Of a stretch of DNA of 41,754 bases, positions 31,619 to 41,556 are shown piece by piece (within the stretch, counting starts at the first letter, position 1; every line of letters starts with the position of its first letter). Both the position numbers and the translations under genes were made by a program. Location of the stretch: the NCBI GenBank assembly GCA_011052815.1, contig DRIG01000030.1:1-41754 (forward strand). The letters are read 5' to 3'. The notes beneath the pieces are model-generated. The model had not been told where the DNA came from. It worked only from the letters and a program-made list of their open reading frames with translations, and made no database searches. This stretch comes from a candidate division WOR-3 bacterium. Its GTDB lineage: Bacteria > Hydrothermota > Tepidihabitantia > SM23-42.

Positions 31619-34600
31619 CTACATCTTTGTCTCTTTTTTAAATTCTGCAAATTCCCGATACAACCGACGGTCGAGGAACCGTCTGCGGTCGTCTTCTTCT
31701 TTCAAATACTGCAGAATTTCTTCACGGAGCTGCATCGCCTTTGTAAAGAAATTTCTTGTTTCGTCAGGCACTCCCAGATAATAATTGATTCTGCTTAGGT
31801 AAAAATAGAGCTGAAACTTTGTCTCTTTGGCGCCCCTTAATTTTTCAACCCGTTCCTTGATCTTCATCAGGATCTCTTTTGCATCGTTCAGGTACGTTAT
31901 CAAAAGTTTTTTATTGGTAAGCGCCTGTGCGATTCTTATCTCCGCCTTTAAAAGGGCGGCGTCGATCTGCAACCCGTGAAATTCACTTCCTTTTATTCGA
32001 TTGATGATCTCTTCACACATCGTATAGGCTTTTTCATATTCTCTCTGGTGGTGGAAGAGTCGGGCGCGGCTCAGTTCGACATTCAACTCCATTATCCTGC
32101 TGCCGAGTTCCTTGAAGATTGTAACCGCCCTGTCGAAATATTCTTTCGCCGCGGTGAAATCTTCTTTCACAAGTTTCAACATCCCGAGTCCCCAGGTTCC
32201 ATAGCCATTACCCAGGCGGTTGTTGATCTGTTTATTGATCGCCATATATCTTTCAAAATATTCCTCTGCCTTTTGATAATCACCGAGCTGAAAATAGGTG
32301 TCGCCGATATTGTAAATCGAGATCGCCTGGGAAAGCAGGTTTCCGGTCTTCACCGCAACCTGAAGTGATTTCTCGAGGTAATCGAGGGCGGCGAAGTGGT
32401 CCCCTTTGTCGGAATAATATCCGCAGATGTTGTTGTATATGACACTCTGACCCATGATATCGTCGATTATTTCATATAGTTTCAGCGCCTTGCTATAGTA
32501 TTTAAAGGATTCCTCACGTTCACCTGTGTGGCTGTATATCGCTGCGAGTATGTTGTACGCCCTGGCGGTGATCTTGCGTGCCTTCATATCCACTGCATCT
32601 TTGATTTCGGTGAGCAGTTCATCAAGCAGGGAGAGCGCCTTCTGATAATCACCCTGGAGATAGTATACCCATGCGATGCCTATTTGAATCTGCGCCCTGT
32701 CGATCTTCGATTCATCGGATATCTTTTCAAGGGCGCGGTTGTAGTATTCGATTGCTCTGGGGTAATCACTGATTTTCTGGTAACTGTCCGCGATGGCGGC
32801 GTTGATGTCCGCCTCCTGTTTTCGCACAGTACAATATTTCAACGCCTGATTGAAGAACTCAAACGCCTCTTCATTCCGGCCGATGAGGGCGTGTATCTTA
32901 CCCAGGTTATTCAGGACCTCCCTTTTTCGGTCTTCGTTGTCCCGGAACTTGTTCAGTTCTTCAAGCACCGCCTGATAAAAGAGGATCGCCTCCTGATTGG
33001 CATAGCGTTTGCGGGCGTTCTCCGCTGCTTTTATACCGTATTCGATCGTCTTTTCGTAGTCTCCCGCCTGGCTGTAGTGCTCAAAGAGCACCTCGCAGAA
33101 TTCAGACAGGCGGTCTTTATAAAGAGACTCGATCGTCTCGGCGACTTTTCGATGGAGTGATTTTCTTCTCTTTTCCGGAATACCGGTGTAGAGCACCTCA
33201 CGCACCAGCGAGTGGTTGAACGAATAGTCTTCGCCGTTGTCGGTCGTGATGAACCCAAGTTCGGTGATTTCTTCTATCAGTTCATCGAATGTTTCCCACT
33301 CTTCAGTGAAGAAGTTCACCACTTTCTTTGAAAAGTTCCGTCCGGCGACCGCGATCTCCTCAAGAATATTCTTCAACTGCGGATTCAGGGTGTCGCAGCG
33401 GCTCCTTATGATTGCATCGATATTATAGGGGATGGCGAAGTCTATCTCCTGTTCTGAGGCGATCCATTCTCTTCCCCGCCTCAGCAGTTTTTTCTTCGCG
33501 ATCAGCAGCTTGATTATCTCTTCAAGGAAGAATGGATTTCCGTCCGCTTTCTCGACTATGTCGTTCAGTAAAGTTCCGGGAAGTTTGGGGATCTTCAGCA
33601 GATTTTCGGATATCTGCTTTGTCTTTTCTTTACTCAGGCGCATCAAATTCATTTCATGGATCTTGCGCTGTTTTTTGATCTTTTCTTTAATCCGCCAGAA
33701 CGGTTTTTCCTTATCCGGCCTCGAGAGAAGAATCAGCAGGGCGTTCATATCTGCAGCCGTTTCTAGGAAGAATTCCAGTGCCTCGAGCGTCGGCGAATCG
33801 GCGAGGTAGAGGTCATCAATGACATAGACACAGGATGCTTTTCGGGCGTAGTTTTTTAAAAGTGTGGTGACGGCGACCTGGGTCCGCAGCTTGAGTTCTT
33901 CAGGTTTAAGGTATTCTATTTTCTCTTGATATTTTTCTCCCAGTCTGATGTTAAAGAGGTTCGCAATACTCGCATACAGTTCATCGGCGTCCTCTGGAGC
34001 GAGGAGATTTATCTGTTTGAGCAGTTTCTCTGTGATCTTCTTTTCGCTGTCAGAACTTTCAATACCGCAGATCTGTTTTATTATTTCAATGAAAGGAAGA
34101 TAGATCGCTTCTTTATAGGGCGAGCAATAACCGCTGCACCAGTTTATCACCTTTGCCCGTTCCAGTGAGATCGACAGGGAATAGGTGAACAACTCTTCAA
34201 TGAGTCTTGATTTACCGACACCGGCTTCTCCTATAATGATTACGGTATTGCCGATATTGTTCATTACATCCTCAAGATATTTTTTGAGAATCTTCAGTTC
34301 CTCATCCCTGCCGACCAGGGGCGACTTCAGCCCTTCGATGCCGCGCCGTCGGACAAACCCGCTCTTCTGACCCGTCACCTCGAATACTCTGAGCGGTTCG
34401 GTCAATCCCTGTGCCTGGATTTCAAAACCCTCGGAAAAGATAAAGACGGGTTTTGTAATTTGATGGATTTCTTCACTCACCAGGATCTGATCAGGCTCTG
34501 CTCTTTCCATGATACGTGCCGCGATATTGACCGCATCACCCATCACCGTATATTCCTTTTTGATCTCTGAACCGACGTCACCAGCATACACCCTTCCGAG

Positions 34601-34930
34601 ATTCATTCCGGCACTCATCCGCAGCGAAGATTTATTCTTTTCATTGTATGCCGCAAGTTTCTTTTTAAAGAGAAGGGCTGATTTTATCGCCCTTTCCGGG
34701 TCCTCTTCATGGGCTACAGGTACCCCGAAGGTCGCCATAAATATCTTTCCTTCGTGTTTATCGATATGGCCCTCATACAACTTGATCGTCTCTTCGTGGA
34801 GTCCGGCGAGGTCTTTGATGATATTGGCGTACTCTTCAGGCTCCAGGGGTTCACCTTCTCGTTCGATGCCATGAATCTTTATAAACTGAATGACACAGTA
34901 CTTTATTTCTGATTTTATCGAACCGTTCAT
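31619..34930 (-). CDS. cyclase-homology/AAA-ATPase/TPR protein 3 (C2-like cyclase domain)
   Basis: A 1103-aa cytoplasmic protein. Residues about 10-185 are a class III nucleotide-cyclase homology domain; about 205-480 a STAND/AAA-type ATPase with Walker A GEAGVGKS (234-241) and Walker B CVYVIDDLYLAD; about 480-640 a winged-helix/connector; and from about 640 at least eight TPR repeats such as FEFFNQALKYC and ALDYLEKSLQVAVKTGN. In the cyclase domain the two metal Asp positions are K18 and K62, so it cannot catalyse alone. N135 and R139 (MGDAVNIAARI) are kept, with Thr128 at the adenine-recognition position as in class IIIb cyclases. It has its own promoter. It is a paralogue of the next gene, with long stretches nearly identical. 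Confidence 0.88.
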   Translation of the reverse strand: MNGSIKSEIKYCVIQFIKIHGIEREGEPLEPEEYANIIKDLAGLHEETIKLYEGHIDKHEGKIFMATFGVPVAHEEDPERAIKSALLFKKKLAAYNEKNKSSLRMSAGMNLGRVYAGDVGSEIKKEYTVMGDAVNIAARIMERAEPDQILVSEEIHQITKPVFIFSEGFEIQAQGLTEPLRVFEVTGQKSGFVRRRGIEGLKSPLVGRDEELKILKKYLEDVMNNIGNTVIIIGEAGVGKSRLIEELFTYSLSISLERAKVINWCSGYCSPYKEAIYLPFIEIIKQICGIESSDSEKKITEKLLKQINLLAPEDADELYASIANLFNIRLGEKYQEKIEYLKPEELKLRTQVAVTTLLKNYARKASCVYVIDDLYLADSPTLEALEFFLETAADMNALLILLSRPDKEKPFWRIKEKIKKQRKIHEMNLMRLSKEKTKQISENLLKIPKLPGTLLNDIVEKADGNPFFLEEIIKLLIAKKKLLRRGREWIASEQEIDFAIPYNIDAIIRSRCDTLNPQLKNILEEIAVAGRNFSKKVVNFFTEEWETFDELIEEITELGFITTDNGEDYSFNHSLVREVLYTGIPEKRRKSLHRKVAETIESLYKDRLSEFCEVLFEHYSQAGDYEKTIEYGIKAAENARKRYANQEAILFYQAVLEELNKFRDNEDRKREVLNNLGKIHALIGRNEEAFEFFNQALKYCTVRKQEADINAAIADSYQKISDYPRAIEYYNRALEKISDESKIDRAQIQIGIAWVYYLQGDYQKALSLLDELLTEIKDAVDMKARKITARAYNILAAIYSHTGEREESFKYYSKALKLYEIIDDIMGQSVIYNNICGYYSDKGDHFAALDYLEKSLQVAVKTGNLLSQAISIYNIGDTYFQLGDYQKAEEYFERYMAINKQINNRLGNGYGTWGLGMLKLVKEDFTAAKEYFDRAVTIFKELGSRIMELNVELSRARLFHHQREYEKAYTMCEEIINRIKGSEFHGLQIDAALLKAEIRIAQALTNKKLLITYLNDAKEILMKIKERVEKLRGAKETKFQLYFYLSRINYYLGVPDETRNFFTKAMQLREEILQYLKEEDDRRRFLDRRLYREFAEFKKETKM

Positions 34931-34966
34931 GATATTCTTCCTCTGATGAAATTTCAGATGAACAAT

Positions 34967-34994
34967 ATTTTATCCAAAAGAAGTGCGGAGTCAA
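34967..34994 (-). promoter_or_regulatory. promoter of cyclase-like gene 3
   Basis: On the minus strand, TTGACT (34989-34994) and TAAAAT (34967-34972) with 16 nt between. Leader about 31 nt with GAGGAAG before the ATG. Confidence 0.65.
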
Positions 34995-35024
34995 GCATCC
35001 TGAAATTTAAAAGGTGATGATTTC

Positions 35025-38000
35025 TCAGCTGACTTTTATCTCTTTACAGAAATTTTCAAACTCCCGGTACAATCTGCGGTTGAGGAGTTTTCTCTTCGCC
35101 TCATCACCTTCCATGAATTCCATCATTTTTTCTTTGACTCCGACGGCGTCTTTATGAAATTTCATCGTTTCCGCGGGCAGGCCCAGTTGATAATGGATAC
35201 GGCACAGATGGAAATAGACCTGGAATTTTGTTTCCAGACTCGCTCCGTATTTATCGATTGTATCATTCAATTCATTCAGAAGCGTCTTTGCATCCTGCAG
35301 ATATGTGACAGCCAGTTTTTTGTTCCCGGCGGCTTGAGCGAGTCTGATCTTCACCTGGGTGATTTTGACTTCGTTCATCATATCATAATCCTTTATCTTC
35401 TTGGCGATCAACATCGTATTTTCAGACAACTGCCAGGCTTTTTCAAATTCTTTCTGATAAAGGTACAGCTCAGCGATACTCGTCATTACGGCGATCTGCC
35501 ACATCTTGCTACCTATTTTATTGAAGAGGGAGAGGGCGGTGTTGTAATACTGTTCCGCTTTTTTCAGGTCGTCCTTTTCCATGGCGAGCAGTCCCAGACC
35601 CCAGGAATTATATCCGACGCCGAGGTTGTTGTTGATCTTCTTCGCTATCTCCATACTCTGGAAGTAATTCTGCTCCGCCATTTCGAAATCACCGATCTGG
35701 TAGTAGGTGTCTCCGGTGTTGTAATAGACGATCACCTGACCGAGAAGGTTACCGGTTGCGATGTCGATCTCTAAGGATTTGCGGAGATATTCAAGGGCGC
35801 TCTGATAATCACCGAGACTTGTGTAGTAGTCGCACAGGTTGTTGTAGATCGCACCCTGGCCGTGCCTGTCTTCGATGATTTCATATAATTTCAGCGCCTT
35901 CTTATAATGTTCAAAAGATTTCTGTTTTTCACCCAGTGCATAGTATGCCGACCCGAAACGGTTGTAAATCCGCGCCTGGATCTTTCGGATCTCCACGGTC
36001 GCCGAGTCACCGAGCAGCGTCAATGCCTTTTCGAGCAATCTGCAGCATTTCATGTAGTCGCCTCTTTCATAGTGGATTCGTGCGATGCCTGTTTCAATGG
36101 CAGCCCTTTCGGTTATTGAATCATCGTCGAGCAGATTCATCGCCTTGTTATATGACTCGATTGCTTTATCGTATTCACTGATATTTTCATAGACATCCGC
36201 GATCGACGTATGGATCTTTGCTTCGTTTTTCGGGTTATCACAGTATTTCAGCGCCTGGTTGAAGAACTCAAAGGCGTCTTCATTCTGTCCGATGAGGGCG
36301 TGTATTTCGCCCAGGTTCTTCAGGATCTCCCTTTTTTGGTCTTCGTTGTCCCGGAAATTATTCAACTCTTTAAGCACCGCCAGATAAAAGAGGATTGCTT
36401 CATGGTTGGCATAGCGTTTGCGGGCGTTCTCCGCTGCTTTTGTGCCGTATTCGATCGTCTTTTCGTAGTCTCCTGCCTGGCTGTAGTGTTCGAATAGTAT
36501 CTCGAAAAATTCAGGGAGGCGGTCTTTATACAGGGTCTCGATCGTCTCGGCGATTTTAAGATGAAGATTTCTCTTTCTCTTCTCCGGAATACCGCCGTAG
36601 ATGATCTCCCTGACCAGTGCATGATTGAAGAAGAAATCTTCGTCGTTGCTGGTCGAGACGAAATCGAGTTCTTTTGTTTCTTTGATTAATTCGTCGATAG
36701 TTTCCCAGTGGACGCTGAATGCACTCAGGATTTTTTTGGAAAAATTTCTGCCGACCACCGACATCTCTTCCAGCACCGTCTTCAGTTCGCCGCTCAGGGT
36801 GTCGAATCGATTTCGAATCACCGCCTCGATTGTATAGGGAATGTGGAAATCGACGTTCGACTCGGCGGCGCACCACTTTCCTTCTTTCTTGAACAAAATC
36901 CCTTCGGCGATCAGGAGCTTGATGATTTCTTCTAAGAAAAAAGGATTTCCGTCCGCTTTTTTTATCACCTCATTCAACAAAGAAGCCGGTAACCCCGGAG
37001 TTCGAAGCAGATTTTCGGATATTTTTCTCGTGTCATTACGGCTGAGGCGTTGGACATTGATTTCGTGGATGGTCTGACTGTCGCGGAGTTCTTCAAGGAT
37101 TTTCCAGAATGGTTTGCTCTTATCGGTCCTCGTTATCAAAAAGACGAGCATCGGGATATCTTTATTGGTTTCAAGAAAGAATTTGATCGCTTCCAGGGTC
37201 GCCATATCGGCGAGATAGAGATCGTCTATAACATAAACACAGGGAGCCTTCAGTGCGAAGTTCTGCAACAGGGTGGCGACGGCGAGATGGGTCTGCAACT
37301 GGAGCACCTGAGGTTCCAGATATTTGATTTTCGTTTCATAACGCGAGTCCAATCTGATATTGAAGATATTGGCGATATAGGGATATATTTCATCTGCCCG
37401 TTCACCGGCGAGATTATCGATTGTTTTGAGCAGTTTTTCGGTTATACTCTTTTCACTGTTCTTGCTGTCGATTCCGCAGATCTGTTTTATTATTTCAATG
37501 AAAGGAAGATAGATCGCCTCTTTATAGGGCGAGCAGCACCCGCTGCACCAGTTTATCACCTTTGCCCGCTCCAGTGAGATCGACAGGGAATGTGTAAAGA
37601 GTTCTTCGATGAGTCTTGATTTACCCACACCGGCTTCACCGGTGATGACCACTGTGCTCTTTGAACCCTTGAGAAGTTTATCCAGGAACTCCTTCAATAC
37701 ATTGAAGATCTCGGTTCGGCCTACAAGCGGAGACTTCAGCCCTTCGATGCCGCGCCGTCTGACAAAGCCCGCCTGCTGATTGAGTACTGGAAAGAGATTG
37801 ATTTTTTTGTCATAACCACGGGGCTGGAATTCCATCATCTCCGCGAACTGGAACACGGGTTTTGTAATCCGGTGGATCTCTTCGCTCACCAGGATCTGAC
37901 CGTCGTCCGCATATTCCATGATGCGTGCCGCGATATTGACCGCATCACCCATCACCGTATATTCCTTTTTGATCTCTGAACCGACGCTTCCCGCATAAAC

Positions 38001-38339
38001 CTTACCGACGTTTATCCCCGCTTTTATGGTCAGGGCGGTGTCGTTTTTTTCATTGTATTCTGCAATCCTTTTTTTAAAAAGAAGGGCTGATTTTATCGCC
38101 CTTTCCGGGTCCTCTTCATGTGATACAGGCACCCCGAAGGTCGCCATAAATATCTTTCCCTCGTGTTTGTCGATATGGCCCTCATACAACCGGACTGTTT
38201 CGTCATAGAGTGATGTTATCTCCTTTATCCGATTGGCGTACTCTTCAGGCTCCAGCTCTTCGCCTTCTCTGTTTATCCCTCTTATCTCCACGAACTGGAT
38301 GACCGAAGGTTTTATCTCTGATTTCTCAATGCTTCCCAT
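35025..38339 (-). CDS. cyclase-homology/AAA-ATPase/TPR protein 2 (C2-like cyclase domain)
   Basis: A 1104-aa paralogue of the protein encoded next to it, with the same order: cyclase-homology domain (about 10-185), ATPase with Walker A GEAGVGKS (234-241) and Walker B CVYVIDDLYLAD, connector, then a TPR array (about 640-1075). In the cyclase domain the first metal Asp is E18 and the second is K62, while the transition-state pair N135/R139 (MGDAVNIAARI) is intact. The ATG at 38339 lies inside the 3' end of the preceding gene, overlapping it by 28 bp, so these two are made from one mRNA. It is likely an oligomeric signalling ATPase that pairs with another cyclase half. Confidence 0.88.
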   Translation of the reverse strand: MGSIEKSEIKPSVIQFVEIRGINREGEELEPEEYANRIKEITSLYDETVRLYEGHIDKHEGKIFMATFGVPVSHEEDPERAIKSALLFKKRIAEYNEKNDTALTIKAGINVGKVYAGSVGSEIKKEYTVMGDAVNIAARIMEYADDGQILVSEEIHRITKPVFQFAEMMEFQPRGYDKKINLFPVLNQQAGFVRRRGIEGLKSPLVGRTEIFNVLKEFLDKLLKGSKSTVVITGEAGVGKSRLIEELFTHSLSISLERAKVINWCSGCCSPYKEAIYLPFIEIIKQICGIDSKNSEKSITEKLLKTIDNLAGERADEIYPYIANIFNIRLDSRYETKIKYLEPQVLQLQTHLAVATLLQNFALKAPCVYVIDDLYLADMATLEAIKFFLETNKDIPMLVFLITRTDKSKPFWKILEELRDSQTIHEINVQRLSRNDTRKISENLLRTPGLPASLLNEVIKKADGNPFFLEEIIKLLIAEGILFKKEGKWCAAESNVDFHIPYTIEAVIRNRFDTLSGELKTVLEEMSVVGRNFSKKILSAFSVHWETIDELIKETKELDFVSTSNDEDFFFNHALVREIIYGGIPEKRKRNLHLKIAETIETLYKDRLPEFFEILFEHYSQAGDYEKTIEYGTKAAENARKRYANHEAILFYLAVLKELNNFRDNEDQKREILKNLGEIHALIGQNEDAFEFFNQALKYCDNPKNEAKIHTSIADVYENISEYDKAIESYNKAMNLLDDDSITERAAIETGIARIHYERGDYMKCCRLLEKALTLLGDSATVEIRKIQARIYNRFGSAYYALGEKQKSFEHYKKALKLYEIIEDRHGQGAIYNNLCDYYTSLGDYQSALEYLRKSLEIDIATGNLLGQVIVYYNTGDTYYQIGDFEMAEQNYFQSMEIAKKINNNLGVGYNSWGLGLLAMEKDDLKKAEQYYNTALSLFNKIGSKMWQIAVMTSIAELYLYQKEFEKAWQLSENTMLIAKKIKDYDMMNEVKITQVKIRLAQAAGNKKLAVTYLQDAKTLLNELNDTIDKYGASLETKFQVYFHLCRIHYQLGLPAETMKFHKDAVGVKEKMMEFMEGDEAKRKLLNRRLYREFENFCKEIKVS

Positions 38340-41300
38340 TCTTCTTTTATCTCTCTATTTTCTTTTCTATTCATGAAAAAGCTCTTACGCAAATTTTCAT
38401 TGCTTATTCGATCTCCTCTTTCCTTTATATCGTTATACGCCTTTTCAAGATACAGATATGCCTCTTTATCTTTATTAAGGGATTTTAATATTTTATAATG
38501 GTTGTAATAGATGATGCTGACGACACCTTCGATTATTTTCTTCTTTTCCAGGGCGTTCACCGCGTTGCGCGACAGTTTGAATGCTTTTTTCAATTCACCC
38601 GTTTTGAAATAGATAAATGCCTGGGTTGATAAGGCGTTGATTTCATAACTTATATTCTTGGCTTTGCGCGCGATGGCGACGGCGTCCTTGGCGAGCTGGA
38701 GTGCTTCTTCCAGACGGTTGTTGAGTACCATTGCGTTGGCGAGTTCGTTTTTGTAAAAAGATATCCAGTCTATGATATTGAGTTCTATACTCAGGCCATG
38801 GGATTTTTGGATGTATTCCAGCGCCTTCTGCGGTTTTCCGAGATGGGCGTAGCTGTCGCCGATATTGCCGTATCGGATTACAATACCGGTCTTGTCACCG
38901 ACCTCTTTGCTGATTTCGAGCGCCTGTTCAAAAAAGGAGAGGGCTTGTTCAAACTTACCGACAGTGGCGAAGTTATTGCCGATGTTGTTCAGGATTATCG
39001 ATTCCCATTTTTTGTTCATTACACTCTTTACGATTTTAAGCGCCTTCTCGCAGTTCTTGATCGATTTGTCATAATCACCGAGAAGTTGATAGAGACTGCC
39101 GATGTTCGTAAGCACCTTTGCCTGGAACATTATATCACCGATGTCCTCGGCGACCTTGAGCGCTTCCTGATAAGCGGCGAGTGAGTCGTTGAATCGATTG
39201 AGATAGTAATAAGCGCTTCCCATATTAGCGATGATGCGTGCCCTGGCGACCGTGTCACCGAGTTTATCATAAAGTTTCAACGCCTGGTTGCAGTATTCCA
39301 GTGATTTTTCCTTTTCACCCATCTTTGTATAGACCAGACTGAAATTCCCCCTTATCTCTGCTTCTTTTCTGATGTCCTTGCTCTTTTGAGCCGATTTAAG
39401 GGCTTGCTGCAGGGAATTCAGCGCCGCCTTGAAATTGGATTGGTTGTAGTATGCAACACCGAGATTCTGGATGACGCGTATATCATCGCTCTTCTTACGG
39501 AGCTCTTCATAAAGCTTTATCGCTTTTTTGTATTGTGAGGTTTTCATCAAGTACCGACCTTTTAAAAGAGCGAGTTCGAGTTTTTCCGTGTCGTTTGCAT
39601 CTTTCGCCATTAAACTTTCAAGCCGTTCAATGGCGCTGCGTTCTTCTTCGCACATCCCGAGTAGGTCAAGAAGGTCCACCTGCTCTTTGAGAATACGATA
39701 TTCGGCTTTGATATTGGTCTGTCGGCAGAGCTGCAGGGCTTCATTGTACGCCTCGAGCGCCATCTCATTGGCGTGTATGTCTTTCAGTCGGCGCGCCCAC
39801 TTCAAGACATAATGGAGGGCTAATTCGTAGTCGCCGCTTTCCTTGAAATGATAAGCCAGTTTTTTGTCGTTGTCATAGGTGGAAAACCTCTCACGCAGTA
39901 TCGAAGCGATTTTGCGATGCAGCGTCTTTCGCACGCTCTTGGGCAGCCGGCTGCAGATCTCTTCTCTGAGAAACGGATTTTTAAAAGAGAGTTCACCGTC
40001 ATTCGAATTCAACAGGTCGTTTCTCACCCCGTAATCCACGGTCTCTTCATAATTGGGAGCGGCGGTCTTCAGGAATTCTTTTTCAATGGTATAGCCGTAG
40101 ACCGCACCGAGCGACAGGGTATTGAAGATGCCTACTGGAATGTGGTCGATGAGGTGGTTGAAGACTTCTTTGACCCGATAGGGGATTTTTATCCTCTCCC
40201 GCAGTTTCACGCTGTCCTGCTGGTTCTTTACATAGCGGCATATCTCTGTCGTGAACAGAGGATTGCCGCCGGCGTGGCGGCAGATCTCGTCCAGCAGTTC
40301 CTTTTCAAGTTTGACATCGTCACAGAGGTCTTTGACGATTTTGAACTGGGTCTCTTTATCAAGGGGTGTCAGTTCGAGCACCATCGGTGTGACACCTGTC
40401 GCTGATTTTAATTCATCGACCAGTTTATTGTGCAGATTATGCATTTCAAATATCGTGTAGACATCATATTCATTGATATTGTTTATTAAAAATTTGATGA
40501 AGTCGAAAGAGTTCTTATCGATGCGTTCAAAATACTGAAAGAGTAGGACAAGCGGTTTTATTTTACCTGCGGCGAATATAATTTCACAGAACTGATTAAA
40601 GAGATTGGTTTTGTATGATTCCTCGGTTACCAGCGCTATCTTTTCTTTGATTCCAAAATCCGGTTTCAATTCCATGATGATTTTTAAGATTGATTCGTAA
40701 AACTGCAGGGAACGGGCGGTCAAAAAAGAGGTTTGAAAAAGGTTGAACTTTTTTTCTTCTCTGTTCAATCGGTTGAATGTCTCGTGGATGAATCTGGTCT
40801 TGCCGATCCCCTGGTTTCCCGTTACGATGATCACCTTCTTTTTCTTAAGGATATAATTGCTGAGCGATTCGATCTCTTCTTTTCTGTTGAAAAATTTATT
40901 GGTGTATAATGCCTGCTGTTTTTTCTCGGCGAGCACCCGGAAAAAGACCTTTTCATTCTTTGAGAGCCTTTCGAAATCAAAGAATGTTTTGGTCAACTCA
41001 TAACAATTCAGGTCGATATAAATCTCTCCTGCCGGCGCCGTCTCTTCCAGATAAGAAGCCGCTTCCGTGACATATCCGTATATCTTGTCTTCATCACAGA
41101 TTATTTCACCGCTGGCGACGCCGATATGAACTTCAATGGGATAGGAAAGTCCTCTCACCGCTTCTTTGATTCTCAATGCACTGAGGATCGCCGAATATGC
41201 ATCATATCCTTGTGATTTCGGGAAACCAAAGACAGCCATAACGCGGTCGCCTTCATGGCGTAGTATTGTTCCGTCGTGGACATGGATGATTTTATCGATG

Positions 41301-41416
41301 ATCTTGAAACATTCATTGACGAGTTCGGTGATTTTTTCCGGGCCGAGCGTGGCTGTCAGTTTTGTGAATCCTGTAAGATCAGCGTAGAGGATTGTTGCAA
41401 GGCGATTCTCTCTCAC
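38312..41416 (-). CDS. cyclase-homology/AAA-ATPase/TPR protein 1 (C1-like cyclase domain)
   Basis: A 1034-aa protein. The N-terminal class III cyclase domain (about 4-165) has both metal-binding Asp: D13 (LYADLTGFTKL) and D57 (RHEGDRVMAVFG). The transition-state Asn and Arg are replaced by T117 and S121 (GYVTEAASYLEE). The ATPase domain has Walker A GNQGIGKT (200-207), but the Walker B region reads LVLLFQYFERID without the usual two acidic residues. A TPR array follows from about residue 540 (for example CNQALKLYDKLGD, ALSFFEQALEISKEVGD). The GTG start at 41416 lies seven bases from a -10 box, predicting a leaderless mRNA. The gene overlaps the next by 28 bp. Confidence 0.88.
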   Translation of the reverse strand: MRENRLATILYADLTGFTKLTATLGPEKITELVNECFKIIDKIIHVHDGTILRHEGDRVMAVFGFPKSQGYDAYSAILSALRIKEAVRGLSYPIEVHIGVASGEIICDEDKIYGYVTEAASYLEETAPAGEIYIDLNCYELTKTFFDFERLSKNEKVFFRVLAEKKQQALYTNKFFNRKEEIESLSNYILKKKKVIIVTGNQGIGKTRFIHETFNRLNREEKKFNLFQTSFLTARSLQFYESILKIIMELKPDFGIKEKIALVTEESYKTNLFNQFCEIIFAAGKIKPLVLLFQYFERIDKNSFDFIKFLINNINEYDVYTIFEMHNLHNKLVDELKSATGVTPMVLELTPLDKETQFKIVKDLCDDVKLEKELLDEICRHAGGNPLFTTEICRYVKNQQDSVKLRERIKIPYRVKEVFNHLIDHIPVGIFNTLSLGAVYGYTIEKEFLKTAAPNYEETVDYGVRNDLLNSNDGELSFKNPFLREEICSRLPKSVRKTLHRKIASILRERFSTYDNDKKLAYHFKESGDYELALHYVLKWARRLKDIHANEMALEAYNEALQLCRQTNIKAEYRILKEQVDLLDLLGMCEEERSAIERLESLMAKDANDTEKLELALLKGRYLMKTSQYKKAIKLYEELRKKSDDIRVIQNLGVAYYNQSNFKAALNSLQQALKSAQKSKDIRKEAEIRGNFSLVYTKMGEKEKSLEYCNQALKLYDKLGDTVARARIIANMGSAYYYLNRFNDSLAAYQEALKVAEDIGDIMFQAKVLTNIGSLYQLLGDYDKSIKNCEKALKIVKSVMNKKWESIILNNIGNNFATVGKFEQALSFFEQALEISKEVGDKTGIVIRYGNIGDSYAHLGKPQKALEYIQKSHGLSIELNIIDWISFYKNELANAMVLNNRLEEALQLAKDAVAIARKAKNISYEINALSTQAFIYFKTGELKKAFKLSRNAVNALEKKKIIEGVVSIIYYNHYKILKSLNKDKEAYLYLEKAYNDIKERGDRISNENLRKSFFMNRKENREIKEEWEALRNQR

Positions 41417-41423
41417 AACTATA

Positions 41424-41451
41424 ATTATAACAAAAAAAGAATATTAGTCAA
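41424..41451 (-). promoter_or_regulatory. promoter giving a leaderless mRNA for cyclase-like gene 1
   Basis: On the minus strand, TTGACT (41446-41451) and TATAAT (41424-41429) with a 16-nt spacer, seven bases from the GTG start. Confidence 0.75.
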
Positions 41452-41456
41452 TCTTT

Positions 41457-41555
41457 GCTTCCCTATTTCCATTTCCCCCTTTCTCCCTTTCTCCGTTTCT
41501 CCGTTTCCCCCTTTCCCCCATTCTCCGTTTCTCCCATTCTCCCTTTCCCCTCCGC
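41457..41555. repeat. polypyrimidine tract of imperfect 8-10-bp tandem units
   Basis: About 100 bases are almost pure C and T on the plus strand, built from variants of TTTCTCCC and TTTCTCCG with single purines. It lies between two divergent promoters. Confidence 0.85.
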
Positions 41556-41556
41556 C

